Below, in pieces: positions 24,846 through 36,091 of a stretch of DNA of 64,000 nt. The stretch is taken from contig JABELC010000005.1 in the NCBI GenBank assembly GCA_028455995.1, positions 2,976,001 to 3,040,000 on the forward strand, read 5' to 3'. The translations under genes and the position numbers were made by a program. Source of the DNA: Scleromitrula shiraiana (lineage: Eukaryota > Ascomycota > Leotiomycetes > Helotiales > Sclerotiniaceae). The notes under the pieces were generated by a model. It was not told the DNA's origin, did no database searches, and saw only the letters and a list, made by a program, of their open reading frames with translations. How positions within the stretch are numbered: position 1 is the stretch's first letter; each line of letters begins with the position of its first letter.

Positions 24846-27280
24846 TTGTTATTGAAATACCAGGATTTCGCTAACGTTTTTTTTAAAGAGCTAGTAAATA
24901 TCTTATTTAAACATATTGCTATAAATACTAATATTAATTTAAAGTTTAACTTTAAACTTCTTTATAATAAAAATTGTTTTTTTATAATTAGAGAATACAA
25001 AATTATTTATAAATATATTAATGATAATATAAAAAAAGAATTTATTAAAAAATCTATATTATTTATGATAATACTAATATTTTTAGCAAAAAAGCCTAAA
25101 AAAAATGTATAAATATATATTGATTATTATAACTTTAATGAAAACATAATCAAAAACTGTTTTTTGATTTTTTTAATAAAAAATATATTTAAATAATTAA
25201 ATAAAATAAAAATTTTTATAAAGCTTAATATATTTATAATTTTTAATAAAATTTATTTAAAAAAAAGAACGAATAAAAGATTATATTTATTATTCAATAC
25301 AAATTATATAAATATATGGTCATTTTTTTTGATTTATATAATACCCTAATTTACTTTTAAGTCTTTATTAATAATTCTTTTTTCGACTTCTTTAACATTA
25401 TTATTTTTATCTATCTTAACGATATTTTAATTTTTTTTATAAATAAATATAACCATGAAAATCATATATAAGAGGTTTTAAAAAAGTTTTGTAAAATGAA
25501 TCTTTATCTTGATATCAACAAATGCAAATTTAGTGTAATAAGGATAAAATATTTAAGGTTGGTTATATTTAACAATAGAATTTTTATAGATTTGGGTAAG
25601 GTTAAAACTATTATTAATTGGAAAGTTTTAACTTGATTAAGGGAATTGTAGAATTTCCTTGAATTTGTGAATTTTTATTGATGGTTTATTAAAAGATATT
25701 TTAAAATAGTAAATTCGTTAATAAGTTTGTTATAAAAAAATATTTTTTAATATTAATCTTTAATTTGTTAAAAAATATTTAAAAAGTTAAAAATATTATT
25801 TATTTTTATTTTGATATTTAAATATTATAGTTTGGATTTTGAAATAGTTATAAAGATTAATATTTTTAATTAAGTTTTTAGAAGTGTATTATTATAAAAG
25901 TAATCTAATGGCGAATAGCATTCAATAGTCTACTTCTCGTCTAAACACTTTTTATAAAAATATAATTACAATATTTATAATAAAAAGTTATTAATTATAA
26001 TAAAAATATTTAAAGAATAAAAACTAAAATTAGAGAAAATAAATAGTTTTAATATTTTATTAGATTATAAAAACTTTTAATATTTTATAATCACAAAACA
26101 ATTCAATATTTATTAAATATAATAAATTGAATTCTTAAATAAATTCAATTTCTATATCCATTATTAATTTGATATAAAAACAATTAAACTAGATATATTG
26201 AATTGACCCTTTAAAAAAAAATTAATTTCTGAAAATATAAATAATAATTATATAAATCAATATTAATAAATTTTATTATAACCCAATAAAATGAATTTGT
26301 ATATTTTAAATTTATCTAATTTAAACATAATCAAGAATTATCTTAAAAAGTTTATTTTAAATATTAAAACCTTAATTAACATAATTATTAATAAGATGTA
26401 CAAACAATCAGATATTGTTATATATATAATTTAAGCAATTTAATCAGAAAAATTACAAATATGGTTTTAAAGGTTATTTAAACATTTGTAATCGATCCCA
26501 TTTGCGACTTATTTTATATAAAAAGAAAAGATTTATTATAAAAAACAATTATTCATTTTTTTGAATAAGAAGGCGATAATATAAATTCTTTACCATAATC
26601 ATTCCATCTTATTAATAAACTATCTAAATCATATAAAATATATCAAAATAATCTGATGTTTATATATTTAGGAAGGTCTAATATAGAATATTGCATATTT
26701 TATAAAAAATTATTATATTTATTTATATTTAAAAACTTTATACTTAATCTCCTAAAATTTATTATATTCTTTAAAAATATTTTATTATATTTAATCGAAT
26801 ATCGTTATTGATTATATTATATTTTTATTAAAATATCAATATTATAGTATATTATATAAATATATTTTAATAATTATTAATTATTTAATTAAAATACATT
26901 ATTTTATCCCCATTATCTTTTTAAACATTATAAATTTAATAGATATTTTTATTTTTTAAATTTAGAATCTATATAATATTTTTAATATTATAATAAATAA
27001 TCAAGGAATTCAATTTATATTAATATTCTAAAAGTAATTATATAAATAATTAGATATAACTTTATTATTTAATTCTATATTTTATTTATAAATAAATAGC
27101 TAATTAAAAAATTCAAATTAAATAATAAAAATATATTTGTATAATTTTATCACTTTTTTATAAAATAATTAAATCAATTAATTATTATTAATTAAATTTA
27201 TTTTAAATAATATTATATCTAAATTAATTTTAATATCATTATTTTTTGTAAATTATAAATTTAATCCTAAATTAAGAATA
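24846..27280 (+). pseudogene. Relic of gypsy pol (reverse transcriptase, RNase H, integrase)
   Basis: 24846-25112 is open (LKYQDFANVF at its start, the RT N-terminal block). At 25412-25423 a Tyr-Leu-Asn-Asp replaces the catalytic Tyr-Leu-Asp-Asp, followed by LNMDINKCKF-like and FLEFVNFYRWFIKRY segments. An RNase H-like tail and, near 26990-27020, an integrase Ser-Asp-x-Gly-x-Gln-Phe-like motif follow. The frame is interrupted throughout by TAA/TAG/TGA. Domain order identifies Ty3/gypsy. Confidence 0.82.
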
Positions 27281-28407
27281 AAGCTTTTCTCTCTTTTATA
27301 ATCGATATTTATAACGCAAAAAAAAATATTTATTTATAAATATATTAATAATATGTTTTTAGAAAATTATTAATTTTTTATAAAAATTTTTAATATTGAT
27401 ATATAAAATTTAATTTAAATATATTAATAATTAAAAAATTAATTATCCAAAATATAAAATAAAAAATATAGTTTTTTTGAATATAAAAAATATCTAAATT
27501 ACTTATTTAGCAATTAAATTTAATAATAAACATTGTTTATACGAGATATTAGTAGTTTATTTTAATATGTATTGATTGAGATTATTAAAAAAGTTTTAGA
27601 TATTTTCAATTTTTTATATATTATTTTTTATATTAATTTTAATAAAATTTTTTTTTTAAATAATTTATTATTAATAAATTCTTTAATTCTAAATATAAAA
27701 ACAATAATATTTTTTTATAAGAAAATAATATAATAAATGATTATATTGAATAAAAAATTCAAAAAATATTAAATATTAAAAAATTAAAAAATAAAATATA
27801 TTTTTTTAAAATTTAATAAAAAAATTATAATTTAATATTTATTTAAAAAAATTATATATAAAAATACAAAAACCAATTATATAATTTTTATAAACAATTT
27901 AAAAATATATTAAAATATAAATTGATTTAGTTTATAAAATAAAAATTTTTAAAAATCAAAATAAAAAATATATATAATTATTTAATTTTAAATTATTATA
28001 AGAATTTGTATTTAATAAATAGTCTAATTTTAAGTCGATATAAATATTATATAAAGTTAAATATAAAATATAATTTCTTTTATTTAATAAATATAATTAA
28101 AAAGTATTAAAAATATTTATTTTATAAATAAAGTTTTATAGTAGAATATAATATATAAATTATATTAAATTAAATTAAAATGTATAAAAATATATAAAAA
28201 TATATAGAGATATAAAAAAATATATAAAAATATATGAAAATGTATAATAATAATATAATATTATTATAAAAATGATATTAATAGTTATTTTTATTTATTT
28301 TTTTTTTTTTATATAAAAGTTATTTTATTTTAATCTAGTTTTTAAGGCGTTATTGTTTTATTTGTTTATCTTTAATTAATTGAAGTATACAATTTAAAAA
28401 TAACAAT

Positions 28408-28537
28408 TATTACGATTCTAAAATTCTATATAAATGTAGTTTTAGATTATAAAGCTGAAATTATTTTTATATAGTCGGTTTTTTTTAGCCAGCTTAGACT
28501 TAGTTCCTTATGAATCAACAACTTTACTACCTTGACA
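28408..28537 (+). repeat. Right LTR of gypsy element
   Basis: 130 bp. Ends CCTTGACA, keeping the terminal CA expected of an LTR, followed directly by the TTATT duplication. Confidence 0.88.
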
Positions 28538-28931
28538 TTATTATATTAAAATACTAATTCAAGTCAATATAATATTAATTTCAATAAATTCAAGTTTTTA
28601 ATATTTTTAAAAATTTTAAAAAATTTAAAAAAGAATTAATTTTAATTTTTCAATAATATTACATTATATATTTTTATTATTTTTTGATATACTATTTTTG
28701 AATTATTTAATTTGACTTAATTTAAAATTCTGATTATCATAATTAAATATTCAAAATTAATATAATTTTTATTTTATATTTAATTAAATATTATAAATTT
28801 TTAAAAGTTTATTCAATTTTTAATTATTAATAATAAATATTTAAATGTACTAATAGTAATAGTAGTAAAATAATTTTTATTTAATATTTTGAATAATTTT
28901 ATAAATAATCGATTGATTGATCTATATGGAT

Positions 28932-29012
28932 ATAAAAAATGTTTTATACAAAATCATCGATTTTAAGGTTATTCAGCAATTTAGCGCGTGCTTCAATTTT
29001 AATTTAACCGAG
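28932..29012 (-). repeat. Right terminal inverted repeat of outer element
   Basis: Reverse complement matches the left repeat: CTCGGTTAAATTAAAA, then GAAGCACGCGC, then a TTAAAATCGATGATTTTGTA block. The adjacent TA at 29013-29014 gives the target duplication. Confidence 0.85.
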
Positions 29013-29219
29013 TAATATGTACAAAATCTGTTCGGCCTATATACTTCTGTTTCACGACATATTGCTCTAACTATATCATCATTTGCAATTAATTCTCTTA
29101 ATAGTACTAGGTTTTCCATTCTCGCCGAAAACATTCTATTCTAAAGAAACAAACAGGCCATGTTATTGTATGTATATACATGTCTGATAACATGTCTAAT
29201 AACATGCCTAATCTGATAA

Positions 29220-32200
29220 TCAAGATATATTACCAACTGCAGCAGCTTTCTCTGCGCTCAGCCTCTTCAACAATGTTCCAACAGCTGGTAACTTAACTGG
29301 TTTCGTCATAAAATCATCAAAGCCACTCCGATCAGCCTCATCCCTATCCCTCTGACTTCCCAAACCTGTCATCGCAACCACATACGCGCGTTTCCTTGTA
29401 GCCTCCGCATCAGCATCATCCTTACCTTCCTTATCTAATTCCCAGCTGCGGATTAGTCTTGTAGCTTCGAAGCCGTCCATGACTGGCATCGATATATCCA
29501 TAAATATAACGTCGAAAGGGCCGGATGTTTTGACTGTTGTGACAGCTTCGAGACCATTTATGGCTACACATATGGTATCCGTCTTTCTTTTCTTCAGGTA
29601 GCGATGGATAAGCTGAAGGTTGAGAGCATTGTCATCGACGGCAAGGATACGAAGCGGGGTATCCGAGGTGCCAGATACCGCGTCAGTAATACGTCCAATT
29701 TCAACTCGTTCTTGAGGTTTGGTTTTGTCAGATGGGGGCTGCTGAAGATCCATATCCTTTCCTTTCATAGATATATCTTTGGACTCCTCATTTCGCTCGT
29801 TCTTCGAAATACTTGTTCGCCTATCAAGTCGAACTTCAAATCCATAGTCTACCATCACATGCCCAGTTCCTGATGGGCATTCTCCTGGAGATGCTAATGG
29901 GGTTTGCGTACCCACATGCTTCATAGGCAATTCGCATGATGTAGGATCCTGATCTAATAGAGCTAGGATGATTCGGGCAAGCCTATAAGGTCCACTGCAC
30001 GTGTATGTCAGTAAATGCTAAATTATCGTAGTGGCATCTTGAAAAAAATTAAGGAATGTCAATTTGTATCAAATTGAGAAAACATTGAATGAAAAAGTAA
30101 ATTTAAAAGTTGCCGACCTGGGAAACATCGTACTTACACTGGTTGAGATATATGTGCAGTCAATGGGTGGTCGTATTTGCCTGATCTGTGAGGCGCACCC
30201 ATATCTTGATGAATGATCAATGTTCGTTGGGACTCCGAGCATTCTAAAGGGGGTAGTGTCTCATTGACAAGAAACAAATCCACTGGTTTGTTGTCATGAA
30301 ACTCATGACGGTCAAATCCATACCATTGGGAGCAGTACTTCTGTATGCTGTCCCAGCAAGCATTCTGCGAGCTTTCAGTGTTGCCACGAACAAGAGAGAA
30401 TGTTCTGCCAGCCGCTCTATTTTTTAAATCATTAATAATCTCTTTTGCTGCAATTGAAGCATTGGTAAGAGATCCGAGGGCCGAATCGCTACCTGGAAGG
30501 GCTGATTTCTCCACAGGTATGACTACCTCTACCTCTGTCCCTGCCCCCAGCTCACTGCGAACCTGAATGTCTCCGCCTAGTTGATTGACTATGCTCCACC
30601 TGCAGCTTTGTTTAGTGCATGATCAATAAGTGATTGCTTGAGCTGAACTTACACAATAGAGAGGCCCAAACCCACACCCGCAGAGAAATTGTCTTCTTGA
30701 GCGAAAGGGTGATAAAGTTTACGCTCCATATATTGAGTTGACATTCCTTTGCCTGAGTCTTTAATACGCAACACAAGGTATTCGCTTAAGGAGCTGGATG
30801 TTTTGACCGATATGTCTGGGAATTCTGTTTGTAGTCGCAATTGAACAAGAATGAACCCATTCTTTGTGTACTTTTGAGAATTTCCAAAAATATTCATGAG
30901 AATACGTTGGATTGCCCCTGTGGTTATGTCAGCGATGTCCTTAGACGATTATATTCAAGGTTGGATAAATACCAGCATGAACTTTATAAATCCAATCACG
31001 ATTTTCAAAATCTAGAATGATTTGTAGAGATGTTTCAGTCGCTTGATTTGTGAGGCTTTCCCCATTTGAAAGTACTAAAGTTGTGTTTATTGAAGAATTC
31101 CTGAAATGATTGGCGGCAATCATGCCATTGATGGTATCTTCACACAATAAAGCTACATTCGCTACTTGATGAAGCTCGTTCGCAAAGGACCCTAGAAGTG
31201 TTGAGCAAGTGAAAAGCTTCCAATTATTGACATAGACTCACCTTGTGGGGCACCATCCTTCTTCTTGAAAGAATTTATTTTACTATAGTCTAAAACGTGA
31301 TTGATAGTATCCTGTTATATGTTTAGCACTTTCGGTTGATATCTTGGCCTTCGTAACATCTCCACTCACCAAAAGAGTCCCACTACAGTTTTGGATGGTG
31401 GAAACAAGCTCTGCCTGAGAAGTATCAAGCTTGGATTCGCGCAGAAAATCTGCACTGGCCAATATACCATGTAATGGACTTCGAAATTCATCTAGACACT
31501 GTCAGCTAATTGTTAAACAGCGAAGAAGTCGGTCATAATTACGTGAAATGCTACTGATAAAGTCTGATTTCATCTTATTGGCAATGAGTGCGTCCAGCCT
31601 GCTAATTTCCACCATCACTGAATTTGTAAATGCAGATAGGTAAGAAATTTCACTATCCACTGTAAAAACAGGTACAGCTGATTGAGACCATACGAACGAT
31701 GCCGCATACCACCTCTCTGCAACACAAAAAATGATTAGCAAATTGACGAAAAAGTATCTCGCATGAATTACCTCCAGCTGCATCCCATAGTGGTAGGAAA
31801 ATGATTTGTCTTGCATTATGAAAAATCTTAGACAACATGTTGGCTTCAGCTTCTTGCTTTGTAATACCAAAGGCACTGTTCCTTCGTAACTTTTCCGACG
31901 AAATTGACTTGCTAGAATTCTTAAGATCATTAACCTGCTCGAGACTAGAGAAGTAGCCCTTTTCATCGATGTACCTACGATAAAAGCCAGCTCATGTTAG
32001 ATTTAAACACCCTCTGCAATCAAGTTAGGCGAAGGAAAGCATGAAATTATCACTTACCAGACATTCCCCTTCGGATAAGAGTTGATCAAAGATTGAAGTG
32101 TCTTGCCATCTAGGACATGGGCTTCGGGATCCCAAGATGCTATCTTTGCCGATGACATTGAAAGTAATTTGGTTGGTTTGTGTTTATCTGCCGAACCTCG

Positions 32201-33831
32201 TAGTGTCCCTTGCGATATTTGCTTTTGGAATTCCTGGTATTTTGTTTCCGTGGAGGCACGACTAGGCTCAGGCGAAACCTTTTCTCTCACCTCTTTCACC
32301 TCCATGCCTATATCTGTGCTTATGTCCAGATATGCATCTTTGTTACCTGTACCAGTGTAACCATCTGTTGTATCCAAAAACACAACACCGCCAGCGTTAA
32401 GCTCGAGAGATTCGCGCAAAATTTCGGCAGCATGATCCAAAGTCACACGAATTTGATCCAATACTGATTCTGAAGACTTCTCCGCTCGCTTCGTTGAGTG
32501 ATGATCTTGATTGATATTTTGGTGCTTTTCCAATCCGGCATCTGACGTTGAAGAGTTCTCATCTTTCGCAAGTTCTCCATCAGAGATGTAACTGTCATCA
32601 GCAAATTCAGTAATATTAGAAGCCCTTTCTAAAAAATTGGCAATTCCCATGGACATGAGCGCAACTCGTCGCCTCTCGACAGCTTCTCGTTGCGTTTCCA
32701 TATATTTCATGATATTGTTTGCTTGAAAGTAAAGGACTAAAAACAAATTCAGCTGTTGGTGAAGGGATCTTCATGAATAGGTGCATACATTTTCTCTTTG
32801 CAAGGCTTAGCCCGTTAATAATTTTCTCCCCGAAAACAAACAGAACACCAATCCTGACGCCATTCTGAGTGGTGATCGGAACTCCGCAATACCATCTATA
32901 AGATGCTAATGTTCCATCCACAATAGGTAGACTAGAGAATCTCGGGTCCTTCGAAAGATCACTGACGACAAAACATGGATACTCTTGAGAGTTATCGACA
33001 GCTAAGGTGTTCTGAAACTTGTTAACGTGAATTCAAATAAAGTCAAGTTCATCTAACTTCACAAAGGCCTCCATGAATAGGGACATCAGAGCAATCGAAC
33101 CAGTTGTTGTGCGTCACCACTGGCTCACTCTCACCAGAGTATCCTTCGAGCTTTGCACCAGCAATAAAATACTGAGTTTCGCGGTCTACAACGCTTCAAG
33201 ATGTTAGTCTCGTAGATTATTCCATATAGATTTTCATTACCTGATCATAGAATGGATGCCCCCCAAGCGATATACAGCAATCTCGGCGTAACAATCAAGA
33301 GCACCATCTGAATTGAGACGACCATTCAAGGTATCTTCCGATAGACTCGTGCTTGTATCGTGTGGATCAAAGAATCTAGAAAGAGGATGAGGAGGTTAGC
33401 AGGTCAATGCCAAGAGGTGGGATTTTGACGTATTCCAGTCAAAACATACAACAGGTATGAAGCAAGTTTTAAAGTTTACGGATCGAATGAAACTGTGTGA
33501 AATCTTGAGCCCGATCATAAGTTTGTATGAACGATGGTGAACTGGGAGATGATTGGTTTTAACTCAAATGACCAAAACGCAAACCACCAATGAAGATCCG
33601 CCCAGACGATGAATCTAGACCCGAGGCTCGACGATCTCGGCTCAATCAAGCAAGAATATAGAAAGCATTGAGGGGGTAATGAATCGGCCATACGTACTTC
33701 CTCAATTCAAGTGCTCGCTGAGATTCAAACATGTCCCTGGAATTTTCTCGTGACAATATCCTTTCATTTAAAGTGCAACCATCATGGGCATGGTAATTGG
33801 CATGGATACGGCAATCCCGTATTGATGCCAT
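29220..33831 (-). CDS. Hybrid histidine kinase with GAF, HisKA, HATPase and receiver domains
   Basis: Thirteen exons joined in consistent phase give 1198 aa: 33831-33698, 33375-33241, 33193-33058, 33011-32789, 32736-32058, 31974-31772, 31716-31543, 31491-31370, 31311-31242, 31191-30973, 30917-30653, 30599-30138, 29994-29220. A GAF-like sensor covers about residues 60-215, then a charged linker. The H-box HEFRSPLHG has its phospho-acceptor His at about 562, the N-box Asn is near 707, the G1 box DSGKGMS is near 752, the F-box PFAQED near 769, and the G2 box GVGLGLS near 779. The C-terminal receiver keeps VDDN (about 1061) and the phospho-acceptor Asp in FMDISMP (about 1107), plus the conserved Lys in TKPVK. 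It should feed a fungal His-Asp phosphorelay; the signal is unknown. Intron 1 (322 nt) is unusually long. Confidence 0.88.
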
Positions 33832-34494
33832 GTTGTCGATACACCAGTGATTTGCAATAGCAGCCGCGTAATATATACTGATATCTCTATTTCATAAAGA
33901 ATGATATATACTGTATCCGACATCAACTCCTTCAATCTCCTGTTTGTTAGTTATTATATATGTAGTTGTATAGGTATAATTTGAGTTTTTAAGGACAATA
34001 AAAGTATAATTCAGAATTTCAATATTTAGGTAGAAAAAAAAAAGGGTATTAGTACAGAAAGTAAAGAAGTTGGGACCTGGCCTGGACCAACATTACTTCA
34101 TCCTCACCAAGCTCAGCAGCCATAAACCTGGAACACTGAAGACCCTGGGCCCTGCAAGTTAAGGTAGGTAGAGTGGGAGTGGACGGGAGGGTATTTGAAA
34201 TGATTGAACGCCGTTGATTGGCCAATCAACTTATCGAAGTTTGATATCACGTGGATGGCTCAAACCATGATTATGGTACAGCCACTCGCTACACTCCTTC
34301 AGCGCCACAGCCTCGGAGAACAACTAGATGCTCCGTAGTAACCGTAGGAGATAACATGTATATGAATTTTTCAAACACGCACGAGTCAGTCCTAAACTCT
34401 CAACAAACCATTCCATCGGAATTATACCTAATTCTTGCACAGATAGAAGACATTTTCCTATCCTAGAGAAGTTCAAAAAAGAAAAAAAGATATT
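33832..34494. other. Upstream region of the histidine kinase
   Basis: No gene seen. Includes an A-rich run (about 34034-34045) and, at 34471-34490, the A-rich (T-rich on the minus strand) termination signal of the tRNA-Gly gene. Confidence 0.5.
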
Positions 34495-34565
34495 GCAACT
34501 GCCGTGAATCGAACACGAACCTCCACCTTGGAAGGGTGGAATCCTAACCATTGGACCACAGAAGC
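34495..34565 (-). tRNA. tRNA-Gly (anticodon UCC)
   Basis: 71 nt cloverleaf. Anticodon stem CCACC/GGTGG encloses loop CTTCCAA, giving anticodon TCC. A-box TGGTCCAATGG and B-box GTTCGATTC are intact, and a run of T follows the 3' end on the minus strand. The T stem pairs with one G-U. The acceptor stem GCTTCTG/CAGTTGC has two T-T mismatches at positions 3 and 4, so it may be a weakly folding or decaying copy. Codes for GGA codons if functional. Confidence 0.85.
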
Positions 34566-36091
34566 GATTGAAGGCTATGGAAGCTTTACAATTAGATGTT
34601 TGATCTGATTGATGGAGAATGTGGGAGATTATTGACTTATAAAGAAATAGTTACGCTCAGGTGGATGCATGTGTCTTTATGTGGTATAGAGTGGGGTGAA
34701 AGAAGTGGCTTTTTGTGGTATGTGAAGCGATTTTGTATTAGATTGGTTGGCTAGGGTTGTGTTTGACGGTATGCTCATAGAATTTGCTGGTGTTATTATC
34801 GAGAATAATCCGTCATTAGCTCGCTCTACTTACGCTTTACAGATTTATATCTTCAACTTTTCCCCAGTTTAATACGTGCTCCTTCTTATCCTAATATCCC
34901 GAGCTATTCCATTTATGAATACTAGTTCAAGACATTTTACAATATAGATATTCAGAATTTGAGTAGCTCATTTCTGATAGTAAAATAGTTATATCTACCC
35001 CTCCCTCTCACATACCTAAGTACCTCCCTCATAAAACCAAAATCAACGTCAAGATCACCAATATATTACAAAACCATAAAATGAATATGAAAACTATTTA
35101 TCTATAGCCTGTGCGTTGAATTAGATAAATAAGTTCGTAGTTGAACTATGTCCCTGTTCGCTTCCCTTCCAAATCCCTTTCCACTACCCTATCCCACCAG
35201 AATACTATATAAACCCATATCTCAACTCCTCCCCAAATTTTACTTCCACAAATATCTTAACACGCAACAATGACACGCAACAACAGGTACCATCGATCAC
35301 GTGTCCTTGGTTTGTTTTTCAATAGCTGACTATTAACGTCCTTCTCCAGTTGATCGATTTGCCCTTCATTCTTCCCATACTTCCATCCCATATTCGCTAT
35401 ATTTGCTATCACAATATGGATTTTCTATTTACCATAGTTACTTTATCTTGTCTATTTACTGCTGTTGATATTTTCTTTCACTGCCCGATACTATCAATTA
35501 TCAATTGTTTATCACCATTTTTATGGAAAATATCTTACTGTCACTGCCACTCAACATCCAACCCCACCCTCTTTCTTTGCGCTGCCTCAAAAACTCTCAC
35601 TACTACTACAACGCAAATAACCACAGTATCTGAATAAACCAGCCTTAATCTTTCCTCAACACATATCAAAATACCTGTCGATGTAGAACATCCCTCTAAC
35701 AAAGACCTCATTATTTGTACCCCCATATTCCGATTTCTATCCCACCCCGCTAATCCCCTCACAATGACAGGATAAATACTTACCTCACTATTCACTTGGT
35801 TCGGTATGACGGCTAGTTATCCACTCTTCCCTTTTCTCATTCTCACCTTATCATTAATTTCCCTTGACCCTTTCAGTCAGCTAACCAATTGCTTGTATCT
35901 CATCTCATCTCAAAATTTCAGTGTACGTGATTTGACACCCTCTTCTCTCTTAACAAGCCTAAATCAACTCAAATAAAGCGGAGCAGGATAAAACATGAGA
36001 ACATTTATGTATTTTAAGTATGTACGTATCAGTAACAACTCGCCAAATTCGCTACACAGCAAGTCACTCCATTCATCCACAAACAAACCAC
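34566..36091. other. Intergenic region with a possible short spliced transcript
   Basis: A TATA-like TATATAAAC (about 35206), CT-rich leader and ATG at 35270 precede a clean 63-nt intron (35287-35349, GTACCA donor, TGACTATTAAC branch, CTCCAG acceptor). The spliced frame closes at the next codon, so only about six codons are encoded. A 73-codon hydrophobic frame from ATG 35416 follows. Whether this is a small gene, a non-coding RNA or a decayed gene is unclear. Confidence 0.3.

Larger units (their letters stand above)
16223..28537 (+). mobile_element. Ty3/gypsy LTR retrotransposon, RIP-degraded, interrupted by a copia element
   Basis: Two direct repeats of exactly 130 bp (16223-16352, 28408-28537) flank the element, with a perfect 5-bp target duplication TTATT at 16218-16222 and 28538-28542. 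Subtracting the inserted copia element leaves about 6.9 kb, a normal gypsy length. Coding relics lie on the + strand in the order RT (from 24846), RNase H (about 25880-26060), integrase (about 26980-27280), which is the Ty3/gypsy order. No frame is intact. The region 16353-18555 before the copia insertion should be gag/protease but is too decayed to read. Confidence 0.88.
15633..29014. mobile_element. Outer TIR element (Tc1/mariner-like TA duplication), split by nested retrotransposons
   Basis: Imperfect terminal inverted repeats of about 80 bp start CTCGGTTAAATTAAAA at 15635 and, reversed, at 29012. Both ends are flanked by TA (15633-15634 and 29013-29014), matching the TA duplication made by Tc1/mariner-type transposases. 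Removing the inserted gypsy element leaves about 1.06 kb of AT-rich sequence without coding capacity, so this was probably a non-autonomous, MITE-like element. Superfamily is inferred from TA and TIR structure only. The whole block is AT-saturated as expected after RIP. It lies between the convergent sugar transporter and histidine kinase. Confidence 0.75.

Noticed and set aside
15851..28300. Several open frames of 60-95 codons inside the AT-rich block
   Set aside because: They are AT-driven chance frames or fragments of decayed pol genes; none has a start, splice structure or intact motif.
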